From positions 1 through 64,000 of the forward strand of contig NZ_QPIB01000041.1 in assembly GCF_003671765.1 (NCBI RefSeq): a stretch of DNA of 64,000 nucleotides, written 5' to 3'. Made by a program: the position numbers and the translations under genes. Of this stretch, positions 23,870 through 34,840 are shown one piece after another; the stretch's first letter is position 1; each line of letters opens with the position of its first letter. The notes under the pieces are model-generated. The model did no database searches. It was not told the origin of the DNA and saw only the letters and a program-made list of their open reading frames with translations. Source of the stretch: Xenophilus sp. E41 (lineage in GTDB: Bacteria; Pseudomonadota; Gammaproteobacteria; Burkholderiales; Burkholderiaceae_C).

Positions 23870-24400
23870 ATGACCGACGGCACGGCCGCCCTCGTTGCCC
23901 ACATCCCCAGCCTGCGCCGCTATGCGCGCGCGCTGACGGGCGATGCCTGGCTGGCCGACGACCTGGTACAGGACACGCTGGAGCGGGCCTGCGACAAGTG
24001 GCGCCTGTGGACCGCGGGCACCGACCTGCGGGCCTGGCTCTTCACGCTCATGCACAACCTCTTCGCCAGCCAGGCCCGCCGAACGCCGTCGCCGCGCGCG
24101 GCCCTGGACATCGACGAGCTGGCCGAGCAATTGCCCGCTCCCGACGCGCCGCCCGAGCGCCGGATCGACCTGCAGCGCTGCCTGCTCCAGCTGCCGGACG
24201 AGCAGCGCGCCGTGCTGCTGCTGGTGGCGCTGGAAGACCTGTCCTACGACGACGTGGCGCGCATCCTCGGCGTGCCGGCGGGCACCGTGATGTCGCGTCT
24301 GTCGCGTGCCCGGTCCCGGTTGCGCCAGTTGATGGAAGGGGTTTCACCCACCGATGCCGCCCCGGCGCCGGCCCGCCCGCCCCTGCGGCGCCTGAAGTGA
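23870..24400 (+). CDS. ECF-type RNA polymerase sigma factor
   Basis: This 176-residue sigma factor has region 2 (residues 8-75: SLRRYARALTGDAWLADDLVQDTLERA) and region 4 with a helix-turn-helix (105-155: LPDEQRAVLLLVALEDLSYDDVARIL and TVMSRLSRARSRL). The C-terminal tail is proline/alanine-rich. The stop overlaps a GTG of the next gene (GTGA), pairing it with a membrane anti-sigma factor. A cell-envelope stress signal is probable but the signal itself is not identifiable. Confidence 0.9.
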   Translation: MTDGTAALVAHIPSLRRYARALTGDAWLADDLVQDTLERACDKWRLWTAGTDLRAWLFTLMHNLFASQARRTPSPRAALDIDELAEQLPAPDAPPERRIDLQRCLLQLPDEQRAVLLLVALEDLSYDDVARILGVPAGTVMSRLSRARSRLRQLMEGVSPTDAAPAPARPPLRRLK

Positions 24401-25149
24401 CCGTTCCCGCCATGCCCACGCCGCCCATCGCTCCCGATCGACCGGACGAACCCGGGGACTGGCCCGCCCAGCGCGAGGCGCTGCGGGGCCTGCACCGCGA
24501 GGTCCTCTCCGAACCCCTGCCGCCGGCCTTGCAGGCGGCCGCCGAGCGCCTCGGCCGCCACCGCGCGGCCGTCGAGCGCCGCGCCCGCTGGACGACATGG
24601 GGCGGCATGGCGGCCGCGGTGCTGGTGGCCTTCGGCGTCGGCTGGGTGGCCAACGCCCAGTGGCAGGCGCGCCCTGCGATGTCCCTCGCGCGGGCGCCCG
24701 CGGCCCAGAGCTTCGTGCGCGACGCGACCGCGGCCTACGTCGTCTATTCCCCCGAGAAGCGGCACCCCGTCGAAGTGGCCGCCAGCGAGCAGCAGCACCT
24801 GGTGCAATGGCTGTCGCGCCGGCTCGACCGCCCGCTGAAGCTGCCCGACCTGTCGGCTCAGGGCTACGCGCTTGTCGGCGGCCGTCTGCTGCCGGGCGAC
24901 GACGGTGCGCGGGCACAGTTCATGTTCGAGAACGCAGCGAGCCAGCGCGTGACGCTGTACCTCGGTGCGCTCGACGACAAGGCCACGCCGTCCGCGCGCG
25001 CGAGCCAGGAGACCGCCTTCAGCTTCGCGTCCACGGGCGCGGTGCCCAGCTTCTACTGGGTCGACCGCGGCTTCGGCTATGCGCTGAGCGCGCCCCTGTC
25101 GCGCGAGGCCCTGCTGAAGCTCGCCACCGAGGTGTACCGCCAGCTCTGA
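24397..25149 (+). CDS. Membrane anti-sigma factor (partner of the ECF sigma factor)
   Basis: This 250-residue protein has a soluble N-terminal segment (1-65) that should bind the sigma factor, a single membrane span (about residues 66-88, WGGMAAAVLVAFGVGWVAN) and a periplasmic sensor domain. This one-span layout and the coupling to the ECF gene define it as an anti-sigma factor of the zinc-less, RskA/ChrR-unlike type common in Burkholderiales. The GTG at 24397 overlaps the sigma stop; an ATG at 24412 is an equally good start. Confidence 0.82.
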   Translation: MTVPAMPTPPIAPDRPDEPGDWPAQREALRGLHREVLSEPLPPALQAAAERLGRHRAAVERRARWTTWGGMAAAVLVAFGVGWVANAQWQARPAMSLARAPAAQSFVRDATAAYVVYSPEKRHPVEVAASEQQHLVQWLSRRLDRPLKLPDLSAQGYALVGGRLLPGDDGARAQFMFENAASQRVTLYLGALDDKATPSARASQETAFSFASTGAVPSFYWVDRGFGYALSAPLSREALLKLATEVYRQL

Positions 25150-25215
25150 CCTCGGGGCCGCCTTCGCGGGCGGCCTACACTGCCCTGCCCTTTGTTCAAC
25201 CAAGGAGAAAATCCA

Positions 25216-25605
25216 ATGAAACTGCTCAGCGCTTCGATCCTCGCCGCCGCCCTGCTTGCCGGCTGCGGCAGCATGTCGAGCTCTCCGGCACCCGACACGC
25301 CGACCCGCACCGTCGACGGCGTGCTCATCGGCCCGACGGGCATGACGCTCTACACCTTCGCGCGCGACACCGCCGGCAGCGGCAAGTCGGTCTGCAATGC
25401 GCAGTGCGCCACGAACTGGCCGCCGCTGATGGCGCCCGAGTCGGCCAAGCCCATGGGCGGCTACTCGGTGGTGGTGCGTGACGACGGCAAGAAGCAGTGG
25501 GCCTACAAGGGCCAGCCGCTGTACTACTGGGCCAAGGACGCCAAGGCCGGCGACCGTACGGGTGACGGCATGCTGCAAGGCGCCTGGAAGGTCGCGCGCC
25601 CCTGA
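25216..25605 (+). CDS. Lipoprotein of the secreted-repeat COG4315 family
   Basis: This 129-residue lipoprotein has a signal peptide with lipobox LLAGC (Cys18) and two copies of the short secreted repeat: TLYTFARDTAGSGKSVCNAQCATNWPP and PLYYWAKDAKAGDRTGDG. The function is unknown; members are often found next to ECF sigma units, as here, and may be regulon members. ATG 25216 has AAGGAG upstream. A strong terminator follows at 25626-25656. Confidence 0.88.
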   Translation: MKLLSASILAAALLAGCGSMSSSPAPDTPTRTVDGVLIGPTGMTLYTFARDTAGSGKSVCNAQCATNWPPLMAPESAKPMGGYSVVVRDDGKKQWAYKGQPLYYWAKDAKAGDRTGDGMLQGAWKVARP

Positions 25606-25625
25606 GCGCCTTGCCGCGTCCATGG

Positions 25626-25656
25626 AAAAAGCCGACCTCGGGGTCGGCTTTTTTTT
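25626..25656 (+). terminator. Rho-independent terminator
   Basis: GCCGACC-TCGG-GGTCGGC with a run of eight T on the plus strand and AAAAA on the other side. It terminates the lipoprotein gene and, with the A-run, can also serve the convergent gene at 25746. Confidence 0.9.
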
Positions 25657-25745
25657 GCGCGCCTTTCGAAGGAAATCGGGCTAGAACGCCCGCCACTCGG
25701 GCGCCTATCGCTATCACTTCGATAGCAATCGCGGCCTGCTGCCTG

Positions 25746-26150
25746 TCAGCACCGGCCCTTCTTCGCCTGCCCCGGCGGGCAGTGGTAGCCACCGTGCGGG
25801 CCGTCATCGTGGGGGCCTTCATGGCGACCCGGCCCGCGACGCCAGTCGGGCTCGACCCAGCGCCACCCGCCGTCCGCGGCCACCCAGCGGCCGGGCACGT
25901 AGTCGTAGTCCGGTCGGGCCGCCTGCCAGTAGCCGGCGCGCCAGGCGTAGGCGTTGCCTGCCCATTGCCAATGGCCCGGGACCCAGACCTGCCCGGGGCG
26001 CGGTCCGGGCATGCGCTCCATGCGTGGCGGAGGCGGAGCCACCGTCACCACGCCGGGCACGTTGATGTTGACGGACACCTGGGCGCTGGCAACGATGGGC
26101 GCCGCGGCGGCGGCCAGGGCCAGCACGAGGAGGGACAGCTTGGGAGTCAT
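25746..26150 (-). CDS. YXWGXW-repeat-type exported protein
   Basis: This 134-residue protein has a signal peptide (1-24, ending ASA). The tryptophan-rich tandem units VWVPGHWQWAGNAYAW, AGYWQAARPDYDYVPGRW and GWRWVEPDWR resemble the YXWGXW repeat family. The C-terminus is rich in G, H and P with two cysteines. The function is unknown; such proteins are envelope-associated. The gene is convergent with the lipoprotein gene. Confidence 0.82.
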   Translation of the reverse strand: MTPKLSLLVLALAAAAAPIVASAQVSVNINVPGVVTVAPPPPRMERMPGPRPGQVWVPGHWQWAGNAYAWRAGYWQAARPDYDYVPGRWVAADGGWRWVEPDWRRGPGRHEGPHDDGPHGGYHCPPGQAKKGRC

Positions 26151-26269
26151 CGTGGATTCCTGTTGTTGTGGGCACGCTGCTCAACGTGGTGGGCGGCGCG
26201 GCCGTTGTCGGACAACGCCGATCGCGCGGCATCCGCATTGCGCCTTGCATCGACCCCGCAGGGCCAGGC

Positions 26270-27049
26270 TCAGCGACCGTTGCGTGCCGCCAGTTCGCAC
26301 AGCGCTTCGCAGCGCGTGTCGGCCATCGCGGCGGCGATGCGCTGCCACTTCACCTGCCGGGGCCCGCCCTCCCGTCCCTGGCCAACGGCCAGGTCGCGTG
26401 GCACGGCCCGTGCCGCCACCGCCAGGGCCCGCACGTGCACGGACACCGTCTCCGCCAGCGCAACCAGCAGCGCATCGACGTTGACCGGGCGGATGCGGGC
26501 GTCCGGCAGCGCAGTGGCCAGGCTCGCGTAGAGCTGCAGGATGGTGGCCTGCCCGCGCCGCAGGCCGCCCAGGCGCAGTTGCGCCACGGTGCGCGGATCC
26601 ATCTGGCGCAGGGTGGCTTCGGCCAGCGGCACCTGCTTGGCGATGCAGCGCGCCACGAAGGGCTGCAGCAGCGCCAGCTCGTCCTGGTAGGTGGCCGAGT
26701 TGTCGATCACCACCGAAGCGACCAGTTGGCCGTTCTGCAACGCACCGAAGGTCTGGTAGGCCACGACCGCGGACTGCGCGCGGTCGCAGGCGTCCGAAAG
26801 GGTCGGCAGGTCGACGCCGGACTGCGCCGGCAGGAAGGTCGACGAATCGGCCAGGGTGTGCAAGGCGTCGGCCGCCTCCGGCTCCGCCAGCCGCGGCAGG
26901 CGTTCGGGATGCGCCGAGCGCAGCGCGTCGAAGGCCTGGCCGGCCGCCACGTGCGCCGCCATGTCCTGCGCGGGCGCCGCCAGCGGCAACGCAGCTGCGA
27001 TGACGACGCCCAACGCTGCTCCCCAACGAACCAGGCCGCGGCCGCGCAT
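26270..27049 (-). CDS. Hypothetical exported protein
   Basis: This 259-residue protein has a signal peptide (about 1-28, ending APA) and an alpha-helical, alanine-rich mature part with single cysteines near residues 88, 134, 248 and 252. No domain was recognised. The ATG at 27049 stands 7 bases after the typA stop in the same direction, so it probably shares the long rimP-typA transcript or a read-through product. Confidence 0.75.
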   Translation of the reverse strand: MRGRGLVRWGAALGVVIAAALPLAAPAQDMAAHVAAGQAFDALRSAHPERLPRLAEPEAADALHTLADSSTFLPAQSGVDLPTLSDACDRAQSAVVAYQTFGALQNGQLVASVVIDNSATYQDELALLQPFVARCIAKQVPLAEATLRQMDPRTVAQLRLGGLRRGQATILQLYASLATALPDARIRPVNVDALLVALAETVSVHVRALAVAARAVPRDLAVGQGREGGPRQVKWQRIAAAMADTRCEALCELAARNGR

Positions 27050-27056
27050 TGGCAGG

Positions 27057-28889
27057 TCAGGCTTCGCGGCTGGCCCGCTTGCGCTCGTGCTCCTTCAGGA
27101 AGCGCTTGCGCAGGCGCACGCTCTTGGGCGTGATCTCGACCAGTTCGTCGTCCTCGATGAACTCGACGCCGTACTCCAGCGTAAGGTCGATGGGCGGCGT
27201 GATCTTGATCGCGTCTTCCTTGCCGCTGACGCGGAAGTTGGTCAGCTGCTTGGTGCGAGTGGCGTTGACGACCAGGTCGTTGTCGCGGCTGTGAATCCCG
27301 ACGATCATGCCCTCGTACACCGGGTCGTTGGCACGCACGAACATGCGGCCGCGGTCGTCCAGCTTGCCCAGGGCGTAGGTGAAGATCTCGCCGTCGTCCA
27401 TCGAGATCAGCACGCCGTTCTTGCGGCCGCCGATGTCGCCCTTGTGCGGCTCGTAGGAATCGAAGATGTTGCTGATCAGGCCCGAACCGCGCGTGAGGTT
27501 CAGGAACTCGTTGGTGAAGCCGATCAGGCCCCGTGCCGGGATGCGGTACTCCAGGCGCACGCGGCCACGGCCGTCCGGCTCCATGTTCACCAGTTCGCCC
27601 TTGCGCTCGCCCAGGGCCTGCATCACGCCACCCTGGTGGCCTTCCTCGATGTCGGCCGTCACCAGCTCGATGGGCTCGTGCTTCTCGCCGTTGATGGTGC
27701 GGAACACCACGCGCGGCTTGGACACGGCCATCTCGTAGCCCTCGCGGCGCATGTTCTCCAGCAGGATGGTGAGGTGCAGTTCACCGCGGCCCATCACTTC
27801 GAATACACCTTCCTCGTCCGTCTCGTTCACGCGCAGCGCGACGTTGTGCTGGAGCTCCTTCTGCAGGCGGTCCCAGATCTGGCGGCTGGTCACGAACTTG
27901 CCTTCGCGGCCGGCCAGCGGGCTGGTGTTGACGCAGAAGTTCATCGTCAGCGTCGGCTCGTCGACCTTGAGCATTGGCAGGGGTGCCGGCTTGGCGACGT
28001 CGGTCACCGTCACGCCGATGCCGATGTCGGCGATGCCGTTGATCAGCACGATCTCGCCGGGGCCGGCCTCGGTGGCCTGCACGCGGTCTAGGCCCTGGAA
28101 GGTCAGCACCTGGTTGACGCGGCCCTTGAAGGCCTTGCCGTCCGGGCCTTCCATGACCATGACATCCATCATCGGCTTGATGGTGCCCTGGCTGATGCGG
28201 CCCACGCCGATGCGGCCCACGAAGGTGGAGAAGTCCAGGGCCGAAATCTGCAGCTGCAGCGGCGCCGTCGGGTCGCCCTTCTGCGAGGGGACGTGCTTCA
28301 GGATGGTGTCGAACAGGGCCGACATGTCGGGGCCCCACTGCTCGCCGGGTGCGCCCTCTTCCAGCGAGGACCAGCCGTTGATGCCCGAGGCGTACACCAC
28401 CGGGAAGTCGAGCTGTTCGTCGGTGGCGCCGAGCTTGTCGAACAGGTCGAAGGCCGCGTTCACCACCTTGTCGGGGTTGGCGCCCGGCTTGTCGACCTTG
28501 TTGACCACCAGGATCGGCTTCAGGCCCAGGGCCAGCGCCTTCTTGGTCACGAAGCGCGTCTGCGGCATCGGGCCTTCCTGGGCGTCGATCAGCAGCACCA
28601 CGCCGTCGACCATCGACAGCGCGCGTTCCACCTCGCCGCCGAAGTCCGCGTGGCCGGGGGTGTCGACGATGTTGATGTGCGTGCCCTGCCAGGTCACGGC
28701 GCAGTTCTTGGCCAGGATCGTGATGCCACGTTCCTTTTCGATGGCGTTGTTGTCCATCACCGTGTCGACCACCTTCTCGTGGTCGGCGAAGGTGCCGGAC
28801 TGGCGCAGCAACTGGTCGACCATCGTGGTCTTGCCGTGGTCGACGTGCGCAATGATGGCGATGTTTCGGATTTGCTTGGCTGCAGTCAT
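27057..28889 (-). CDS. typA: Translational GTPase TypA/BipA
   Basis: This 610-residue ribosome-binding GTPase helps 50S assembly and stress adaptation. It has G1 AHVDHGKT at residues 16-23, G3 DTPGHADFGGE, G4 NKVDKPGA, EF-G-like domains II and III/V, and the BipA-specific C-terminal domain ending with lysine/arginine-rich helices. The length matches the family. Its start overlaps the truB stop (ATGA), making it the distal gene of the rimP operon. Confidence 0.97.
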   Translation of the reverse strand: MTAAKQIRNIAIIAHVDHGKTTMVDQLLRQSGTFADHEKVVDTVMDNNAIEKERGITILAKNCAVTWQGTHINIVDTPGHADFGGEVERALSMVDGVVLLIDAQEGPMPQTRFVTKKALALGLKPILVVNKVDKPGANPDKVVNAAFDLFDKLGATDEQLDFPVVYASGINGWSSLEEGAPGEQWGPDMSALFDTILKHVPSQKGDPTAPLQLQISALDFSTFVGRIGVGRISQGTIKPMMDVMVMEGPDGKAFKGRVNQVLTFQGLDRVQATEAGPGEIVLINGIADIGIGVTVTDVAKPAPLPMLKVDEPTLTMNFCVNTSPLAGREGKFVTSRQIWDRLQKELQHNVALRVNETDEEGVFEVMGRGELHLTILLENMRREGYEMAVSKPRVVFRTINGEKHEPIELVTADIEEGHQGGVMQALGERKGELVNMEPDGRGRVRLEYRIPARGLIGFTNEFLNLTRGSGLISNIFDSYEPHKGDIGGRKNGVLISMDDGEIFTYALGKLDDRGRMFVRANDPVYEGMIVGIHSRDNDLVVNATRTKQLTNFRVSGKEDAIKITPPIDLTLEYGVEFIEDDELVEITPKSVRLRKRFLKEHERKRASREA

Positions 28890-29866
28890 GGTGTGAGGGC
28901 CTCTTCGCGAGGCGCTGGATTCGAAAGAAGGGTTTGCTGGATTTCGAGGGGGCTCAGCAAGCGCCCCGGGATCAGTTCGCCGGCCCTGACGTGGGCCGTG
29001 CCCAGGAAGGCCGCCGGCCGCTCGCCGAACACCGCGACGGCGTCAGCATCGGGCCAGGCACCGCGGCGGCGAACACCGGACAGGAAGCGGCCGGCATCCT
29101 CGGCGCCGAGCGTGACGCGCGTGTGGCCGGCCACCAGGCACTCGACCGGCTGCAGCAGCGCCAGGCGCTCGTCTTCGGGCAGCGCCTCGAGGGCCTCGAG
29201 CGTGACGCACTGCGACACGTCGAAGCCGCCGGTGGCGGTGCGGCGCAGCGCCGTGAGGTGCGCACCGCAGCCCAGGGCCTCGCCGATGTCCTCGCCGAGC
29301 GTGCGAATGTACGTGCCCTTGCTCACGGTCGCTACGATTTCGATAGCGGGCTGCGCAGGGCTGGCGGGCGCTGCGGCCACTTTCAGCCTGTAAATCTCGA
29401 CCTCGCGCGGTGCGCGCTCGACCTCGACCCCTTCACGGGCGTACTCGTACAGCGCCTTGCCGTCCTTCTTGAGCGCGCTGTGCATCGGCGGCACCTGCGT
29501 GAGGCGGCCGGTGAACTGCGCCTGCACGCGCGCCAGGTCCTGCGCAGTCACCTGGACGGGACGTTCGGCGATCACCTCGCCCTCCGCGTCGCCCGTGGAC
29601 GTGCGCACACCCAGGTGCGCGACGGCGCGGTAGGTCTTGTCGGCATCGAGGTGCAGCTGGCTGAACTTGGTCGCCGCGCCGAAGCACAGCGGCAAAACGC
29701 CCGTCGCGAGTGGATCGAGCGTGCCGGTGTGGCCCGCCTTCTCGGCGCGCAGCAGCCACTTGGCCTTCTGCAAGGCCTGGTTGCTGGACAGACCCAGCGG
29801 CTTGTCGAGCAGCAACACCCCATGCACAGGGCGCCGCTGCACCCTGACACGGGATGGCGGGCTCAT
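28886..29866 (-). CDS. truB: tRNA pseudouridine(55) synthase TruB
   Basis: This 326-residue enzyme makes the universal pseudouridine 55 in the T-loop of tRNA. The catalytic Asp is in [15 protein letters not shown] near residue 55; KxYxA ([10 protein letters not shown]) and the YARxG motif (YEYAREG) are also visible. ATG 29866 is used. It overlaps rbfA at its 5' end by four bases and typA at its 3' end by ATGA, consistent with a single operon. Confidence 0.96.
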   Translation of the reverse strand: MSPPSRVRVQRRPVHGVLLLDKPLGLSSNQALQKAKWLLRAEKAGHTGTLDPLATGVLPLCFGAATKFSQLHLDADKTYRAVAHLGVRTSTGDAEGEVIAERPVQVTAQDLARVQAQFTGRLTQVPPMHSALKKDGKALYEYAREGVEVERAPREVEIYRLKVAAAPASPAQPAIEIVATVSKGTYIRTLGEDIGEALGCGAHLTALRRTATGGFDVSQCVTLEALEALPEDERLALLQPVECLVAGHTRVTLGAEDAGRFLSGVRRRGAWPDADAVAVFGERPAAFLGTAHVRAGELIPGRLLSPLEIQQTLLSNPAPREEALTP

Positions 29867-30243
29867 GGGGTGTCGTCGTCTTTTGAACGCGAGGAAACGG
29901 CCTTGGCGATCAAGGCGTTCATGTCGGCCGCGCGCTCGGTGGTGCGGTCGAACACGAAGTGCAGCGTGGGCACGGTGTGGATGTGCAGGCGCTTGAAGAG
30001 GCCGTTGCGCAGGAAACCGGCGGCCTGGTTCAGCGCCTCCTGGGTTTCCAGCGGATCGCCCACGAGCACGCTGAAGAACACCTTCGCGTGCGCGTAATCG
30101 GGCGTGACCTCCACCGCCTGCAGCGTGACCATGCCCACCCGCGGGTCCTTCAGCTCGCGCGCGATCAGCTCCGTCAGATCGCGCTGGATCTGATCGGCGA
30201 CCTTGAAGCCGCGGTTGGGGGCGGTGGACTTGCGCTTGGGCAT
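29863..30243 (-). CDS. rbfA: 30S ribosome-binding factor RbfA
   Basis: This 126-residue KH-like cold-shock protein is needed for maturation of the 16S rRNA 5' end. Recognisable segments are [18 protein letters not shown] near the start, [27 protein letters not shown] and the C-terminal [20 protein letters not shown] 30243 is chosen; the longer open frame upstream is only the translated palindromic repeat at 30269-30371. Confidence 0.95.
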   Translation of the reverse strand: MPKRKSTAPNRGFKVADQIQRDLTELIARELKDPRVGMVTLQAVEVTPDYAHAKVFFSVLVGDPLETQEALNQAAGFLRNGLFKRLHIHTVPTLHFVFDRTTERAADMNALIAKAVSSRSKDDDTP

Positions 30244-30268
30244 GGTGCAAAGCGGGAGCGGGAACCGA

Positions 30269-30371
30269 ACGCGAAATACGCGAAGGTCTCGCGAAGACCG
30301 CGAAGAACTCGAAAGAAGATGACTTTCTCTTTCGCGTACTTCGCGTGATCTTCGCGTCCTTCGCGTACGGC
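30269..30371. repeat. CGCGAAGG-type palindromic repeat, copy A (infB-rbfA junction)
   Basis: An intergenic block built from CGCGAA units on the left (ACGCGAAATACGCGAAGG) and TTCGCG units on the right (CTTCGCGTCCTTCGCGTACGG), able to fold into a long hairpin. It lies between infB and rbfA. The right arm shares CCTTCGCGTACGG with copies at 38.5 kb and 47.8 kb. Confidence 0.75.
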
Positions 30372-30385
30372 TGTTCGTGTCCGTT

Positions 30386-33298
30386 TTACAGCGTCCGCGC
30401 GATCTCCTTGATCTCAAAGATCTCGAGCTGGTCGCCTTCCTTGATGTCGTTGTAGTTGCGCAGCTTGATACCGCACTCGAAGCCTTCGCGGACTTCCTTC
30501 ACGTCATCCTTCATGCGCTTGACCGACTCGATCTCGCCCGTGTAGACCACGATGTTGTCGCGCAGCAGGCGGAAGTGCGCGTTGCGCGTGACCACGCCGT
30601 CGAGCACGTACGAACCGGCAATCGTGCCGATCTTGGTCGCCACGAACACGGTGCGGATCTCGGCGTGGCCGATGATCTCTTCGCGCTTCTCGGGCGCCAG
30701 CATGCCGGCCATCGCCGTCTTCAGCTCGTCCACGGCGTCGTAGATGATGCTGTAGTACTTGATGTCGACGTCGTTGCCTTCGGCCAGCTTGCGCGCGCCG
30801 GCATCGGCCCGCACGTTGAAGCCGATCACGATGCCCTTGGCGGCGATCGCCAGGTTGACGTCGGATTCGCTGATGCCGCCCACGCCCGCATACACCACCT
30901 GCACCTTGACCTCGTCGGTCGAGAGCTTGAGCAGCGACTGCGACAGCGCTTCCTGCGAGCCCTGAACGTCGGCCTTGATGATGATCGGCAGGGTCTTGAC
31001 CTCGCCGGCCGTCATGTCCGAGAACATGTTCTGCAGCTTCGCCGCCTGCTGCTTGGCCAGCTTCGTGTTGCGGAACTTGCCGGCACGGTAGGTGGCGATC
31101 TCGCGCGCACGGCGCTCGTCGGCCATCACCATGAACTCGTCGCCCGCCTGCGGCACTTCGGTCAGGCCCTGGATCTCGACCGGGATCGAGGGGCCGGCCG
31201 ACTTGGTGGTCTTGCCGTCCTCGTCGATCATGGCGCGCACGCGGCCATAGGTCGAACCGGCCAGCACCACGTCGCCCACCTTGAGCGTGCCCGACTGCAC
31301 CAGCACCGTGGCCACGGGGCCGCGGCCCTTGTCCAGCTGCGCTTCGATGACCAGGCCCTTGGCGGCGGCTTCCACCGGCGCCTTCAGTTCCAGCACTTCG
31401 GCCTGCAGCAGCACCTGCTCGAGCAGGTCGTCGATGCCCTTGCCCGTCTTGGCCGAGACCTCGACGAAGGGCGAATCGCCGCCGAATTCTTCCGGCACGA
31501 CCTCCTCGGCCACCAGCTCGCTCTTCACGCGTTCGGGGTTGGCATCGGGCTTGTCGATCTTGTTGACCGCGACCACGATCGGAACGCCGGCCGCCTTCGC
31601 GTGCTTGACGGCTTCCTTGGTCTGCGGCATCACGCCGTCGTCGGCCGCCACCACCAGGATGACGATGTCGGTGGCCTGCGCACCGCGGGCACGCATGGCG
31701 GTGAACGCCTCGTGGCCGGGGGTGTCGAGGAAGGTGATCATGCCGCGCGGCGTCTCGACGTGGTAGGCGCCGATGTGCTGCGTGATGCCGCCCGCTTCGC
31801 CCGCCGCCACCTTGGCGCGGCGGATGTAGTCCAGCAGCGAGGTCTTGCCGTGGTCGACGTGGCCCATGACGGTCACGACCGGCGCACGCGGCAGCGCTTC
31901 GGCCTGCTGGCCCTGCACTTCTTCCTCGGTGAAGGCTTCCGGATCGTCCAGCGCCGCCACGACGGCGGTGTGGCCCAGTTCCTCCACGAGGATCATGGCC
32001 GTGTCCTGGTCCAGCGACTGGTTGATGGTCGCCATCTGGCCCAGCTTCATCAGCTGCTTGATCACCTCGGAGGCCTTGATCGACATCTTGTGCGCGAGCT
32101 CGGACACCGTGATGGTTTCCGGCACGTGCACCTCGATCACGCGCTGCTCGACCGGTGCGGCCTGCTGGTGCGAATCGTCGCGGTCGCGGTCGCCGCCGCG
32201 GCGGCCACGCGGACCCCCGCGCCAGTTGCCACGGCCCACGCCACCGCTGGCGTCGCCGCGGGTCTTGATTTCCTTCTTCTTGGCCGGATCGCCGGCCCAG
32301 GCGGAAGAGGTCTTCGCGGACTTGATTTCCTTGCCCGAACCGGGCGCCGCAGGCGCAGCGGCACCCGCTGCAGGACGCGCCGTACCCGTCCCGGTGGCCG
32401 GCTTGTGCAGCGTCCCCTTGACGGCGGTCTTCGGTGCTTCCTTCTCGGGCGCCTTGTGCGGCACCAGCACGCGCGCCGGGGCACTCATCATGGCGCGAAT
32501 GGCTTCGGCCTCGGCCAGGGCCTTGCGACGGCGTTCGTCGAGGTCCTTGGCCCGGGCGGCTTCTTCGTCGGCACGTGCCTTGGATTCCGCGGCGGCCTTC
32601 GCCTTCGCTTCTTCCTTGGCCTTCTCGGCGGCCGCCTTCTCGGCTGCGGCCTTGTCTGCCGCAGCCTGGGCGGCGGCGGCAGCGGCGGCGGCTTCGGCAC
32701 TCGGCGATGTGTTGCGGGCCTTCTCGGCGGCGGCGTTCAGCATGGCCGCTTCGGCGCGGGCCCTCTCGACCTGGGCTTCGCGGGCCTTGTCGGCCTGCTC
32801 TTCCCGATCGGCGGCTTCGCGTTCGCGCGCCTCGGCCTCCTCGCGCTCCTTGCGCTTGGCGGCCAGCTCTTCTTCCTGGCGGCGCAGCAGCTCGGCGTTG
32901 CGGCGTGCTTCTTCCTCACGACGCGCCAGTTCGGCCTCGTCGATCTGGGGCACCGCCGGCGCAGCGGGAGCCGGCGCGGGCGCCTCGGCCGGCGCATCGT
33001 CGCGCTGGATGAAGGTGCGCTTCTTGCGCACTTCCACCTGGATCGTGCGCGCGCGCCCCATCGCGTCCGCCTGCTTGATCTCGCTGGTGGACTTCTTGGT
33101 CAGGGTGATCTTCTTGCGCTCGGGCGCAGCCGTGCCGTGGCTCGCCTTGAGGTGGCCGAGCAAGGCCTGCTTGTCGCCCTCGGTCAGGGCATCGGACGCA
33201 GCCGATTTGGTCACGCCCGCGCTGCGCAGCTGGTCAAGCAGCGTTTCGGGTGTCTTCTTGAGTTCTTGAGCGAACTCTGCAACGGTGGTGCTGGACAT
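30386..33298 (-). CDS. infB: Translation initiation factor IF-2
   Basis: This 970-residue GTPase places fMet-tRNA on the 30S subunit. It has an N-terminal IF2_N domain (1-50) and a long charged, alanine-rich coiled-coil region (about 110-290). A second IF2_N domain comes at about 390-440 and the G domain at 470-640, with [17 protein letters not shown] and NKIDKPDAN. Domains II to IV follow. Length is typical of betaproteobacteria. It starts 24 bases after the nusA stop. Confidence 0.97.
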   Translation of the reverse strand: MSSTTVAEFAQELKKTPETLLDQLRSAGVTKSAASDALTEGDKQALLGHLKASHGTAAPERKKITLTKKSTSEIKQADAMGRARTIQVEVRKKRTFIQRDDAPAEAPAPAPAAPAVPQIDEAELARREEEARRNAELLRRQEEELAAKRKEREEAEAREREAADREEQADKAREAQVERARAEAAMLNAAAEKARNTSPSAEAAAAAAAAQAAADKAAAEKAAAEKAKEEAKAKAAAESKARADEEAARAKDLDERRRKALAEAEAIRAMMSAPARVLVPHKAPEKEAPKTAVKGTLHKPATGTGTARPAAGAAAPAAPGSGKEIKSAKTSSAWAGDPAKKKEIKTRGDASGGVGRGNWRGGPRGRRGGDRDRDDSHQQAAPVEQRVIEVHVPETITVSELAHKMSIKASEVIKQLMKLGQMATINQSLDQDTAMILVEELGHTAVVAALDDPEAFTEEEVQGQQAEALPRAPVVTVMGHVDHGKTSLLDYIRRAKVAAGEAGGITQHIGAYHVETPRGMITFLDTPGHEAFTAMRARGAQATDIVILVVAADDGVMPQTKEAVKHAKAAGVPIVVAVNKIDKPDANPERVKSELVAEEVVPEEFGGDSPFVEVSAKTGKGIDDLLEQVLLQAEVLELKAPVEAAAKGLVIEAQLDKGRGPVATVLVQSGTLKVGDVVLAGSTYGRVRAMIDEDGKTTKSAGPSIPVEIQGLTEVPQAGDEFMVMADERRAREIATYRAGKFRNTKLAKQQAAKLQNMFSDMTAGEVKTLPIIIKADVQGSQEALSQSLLKLSTDEVKVQVVYAGVGGISESDVNLAIAAKGIVIGFNVRADAGARKLAEGNDVDIKYYSIIYDAVDELKTAMAGMLAPEKREEIIGHAEIRTVFVATKIGTIAGSYVLDGVVTRNAHFRLLRDNIVVYTGEIESVKRMKDDVKEVREGFECGIKLRNYNDIKEGDQLEIFEIKEIARTL

Positions 33299-33322
33299 AT
33301 CTGGTTCGTGCCTCCATGGCGA

Positions 33323-34810
33323 TCACTCTGGCGAGCCCGCGAACCAGTGTTCGCGTGCCTTGAGGATCAGGGCCTTGGCTTCATCGGCGCTCTGGCCGGT
33401 GATTTCGGTGAGTTCGTCGACAGCCAGGTCGGCCAGGTCGTCACGGGTGTTCACACCCGAGCCAGCCAGCTTGGCAATGAGGTCGGGGGTCAGCCCCTCG
33501 AGATCGCGCAAGTCCTGCGAGACGCTTTCGACGCTCTCTTCCTTGGCGATTTCCATCGTCAGCAGCGCGTCCTTGGCTCGGGCGCGCAGCTCGTTGACCG
33601 TGTCTTCGTCGAAGGACTCGATCTCGAGCATTTCGGCGATCGGCACGTAGGCCACTTCTTCGAGGCTGGTGAAGCCTTCGTGGATCAGGATGTCGGCGAT
33701 CTCCTCGTCGACGTCCAGCTTCTCCATGAAGAGCTGGCGGATGGTGCTGGTTTCCTCGGCCTGCTTCTGGGCCGATTCGTTGGCATCCATGATGTTGATC
33801 TTCCAGCCGGTGAGGTCGGAAGCCAGGCGCACGTTCTGGCCGCCGCGGCCGATGGCGATGGCGAGGTTCTCCTCGTCCACCACCACGTCCATGGCGTGCT
33901 TTTCCTCGTCCACCACGATGGAGCTGACGTTGGCCGGGGCCAGGGCGCCGATCACGAACTGCGCCGGGTCCTCCGACCACAGCACGATGTCGACGCGCTC
34001 GCCGGCCAGCTCGTTGGTCACGGCGTTGACGCGGGTGCCGCGCACGCCGACGCAGGTGCCGATCGGGTCGACCCGCTTGTCGTGGCTGAGCACGGCGATC
34101 TTGGCGCGCGAGCCGGGGTCGCGGGCGCAGCTCTTGATCTCGAGCAGGCCCTGCTCGATCTCGGGCACCTCGTTGCGGAACAGCTCGATCATGAACTCAG
34201 GCGCCGAGCGCGAGAGGATGATCGGCGCGCCGCGCAGCGTCAGGTCCACTTCCATGATCATGGCGCGGACGCGGTCGCCGTTGCGCAGGTTCTCCTTGGG
34301 GATCATCTCGCTGCGGCGCAGGCGCCCTTCGACGCGCCCCGCTTCCACGATGATGTCGCCCTTGTCCAGGCGCTTGACGGTGCCGGTGAAGATCTTCTCG
34401 CCACGCGACATGAAGTCGTTGAGCAGCATCTCGCGCTCGGCGTCGCGGATCTTCTGCAGGATCACCTGCTTGGCGGCCATGGCGCCGATGCGGCCGATCG
34501 GCAGCGACTCGACGGGTTCCTCGATGTACTCGTCGACCTCGATGTCCGGCACCTCTTCCTTGGCTTCGAACAGCAGGATTTCCTGGTCGGGCAGCTGCAG
34601 GCCGGCCTCGTCGGGCACGACGTGCCAGCGGCGGAAGGTTTCGTAGGCGCCGCTGTCGCGATCGATCGCGACGCGGATGTCCACGTCGCCGGCGTACAGC
34701 TTCTTGGTGGCTTGCGCCAGCGCCGATTCCACGGCGCCGAAGACGACGTCGCGCTCGACGTTCTTCTCGCGCGAGATCGCATCCACCAACATCAACATTT
34801 CGCGATTCAT
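33323..34810 (-). CDS. nusA: Transcription termination/antitermination factor NusA
   Basis: This 495-residue RNA polymerase-binding protein has an N-terminal domain 1-130, S1 domain about 135-200, KH1 and KH2 (about 230-345) including the [16 protein letters not shown] motif, and two C-terminal acidic repeats (365-495) that contact the alpha subunit. It lies between rimP and infB as in most proteobacteria. NusA autoregulates this operon in E. coli; the leader of this one contains a terminator-like hairpin. Confidence 0.97.
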   Translation of the reverse strand: MNREMLMLVDAISREKNVERDVVFGAVESALAQATKKLYAGDVDIRVAIDRDSGAYETFRRWHVVPDEAGLQLPDQEILLFEAKEEVPDIEVDEYIEEPVESLPIGRIGAMAAKQVILQKIRDAEREMLLNDFMSRGEKIFTGTVKRLDKGDIIVEAGRVEGRLRRSEMIPKENLRNGDRVRAMIMEVDLTLRGAPIILSRSAPEFMIELFRNEVPEIEQGLLEIKSCARDPGSRAKIAVLSHDKRVDPIGTCVGVRGTRVNAVTNELAGERVDIVLWSEDPAQFVIGALAPANVSSIVVDEEKHAMDVVVDEENLAIAIGRGGQNVRLASDLTGWKINIMDANESAQKQAEETSTIRQLFMEKLDVDEEIADILIHEGFTSLEEVAYVPIAEMLEIESFDEDTVNELRARAKDALLTMEIAKEESVESVSQDLRDLEGLTPDLIAKLAGSGVNTRDDLADLAVDELTEITGQSADEAKALILKAREHWFAGSPE

Positions 34811-34840
34811 GCCACTTGGCTCCTTCCGATGACTCCGGCC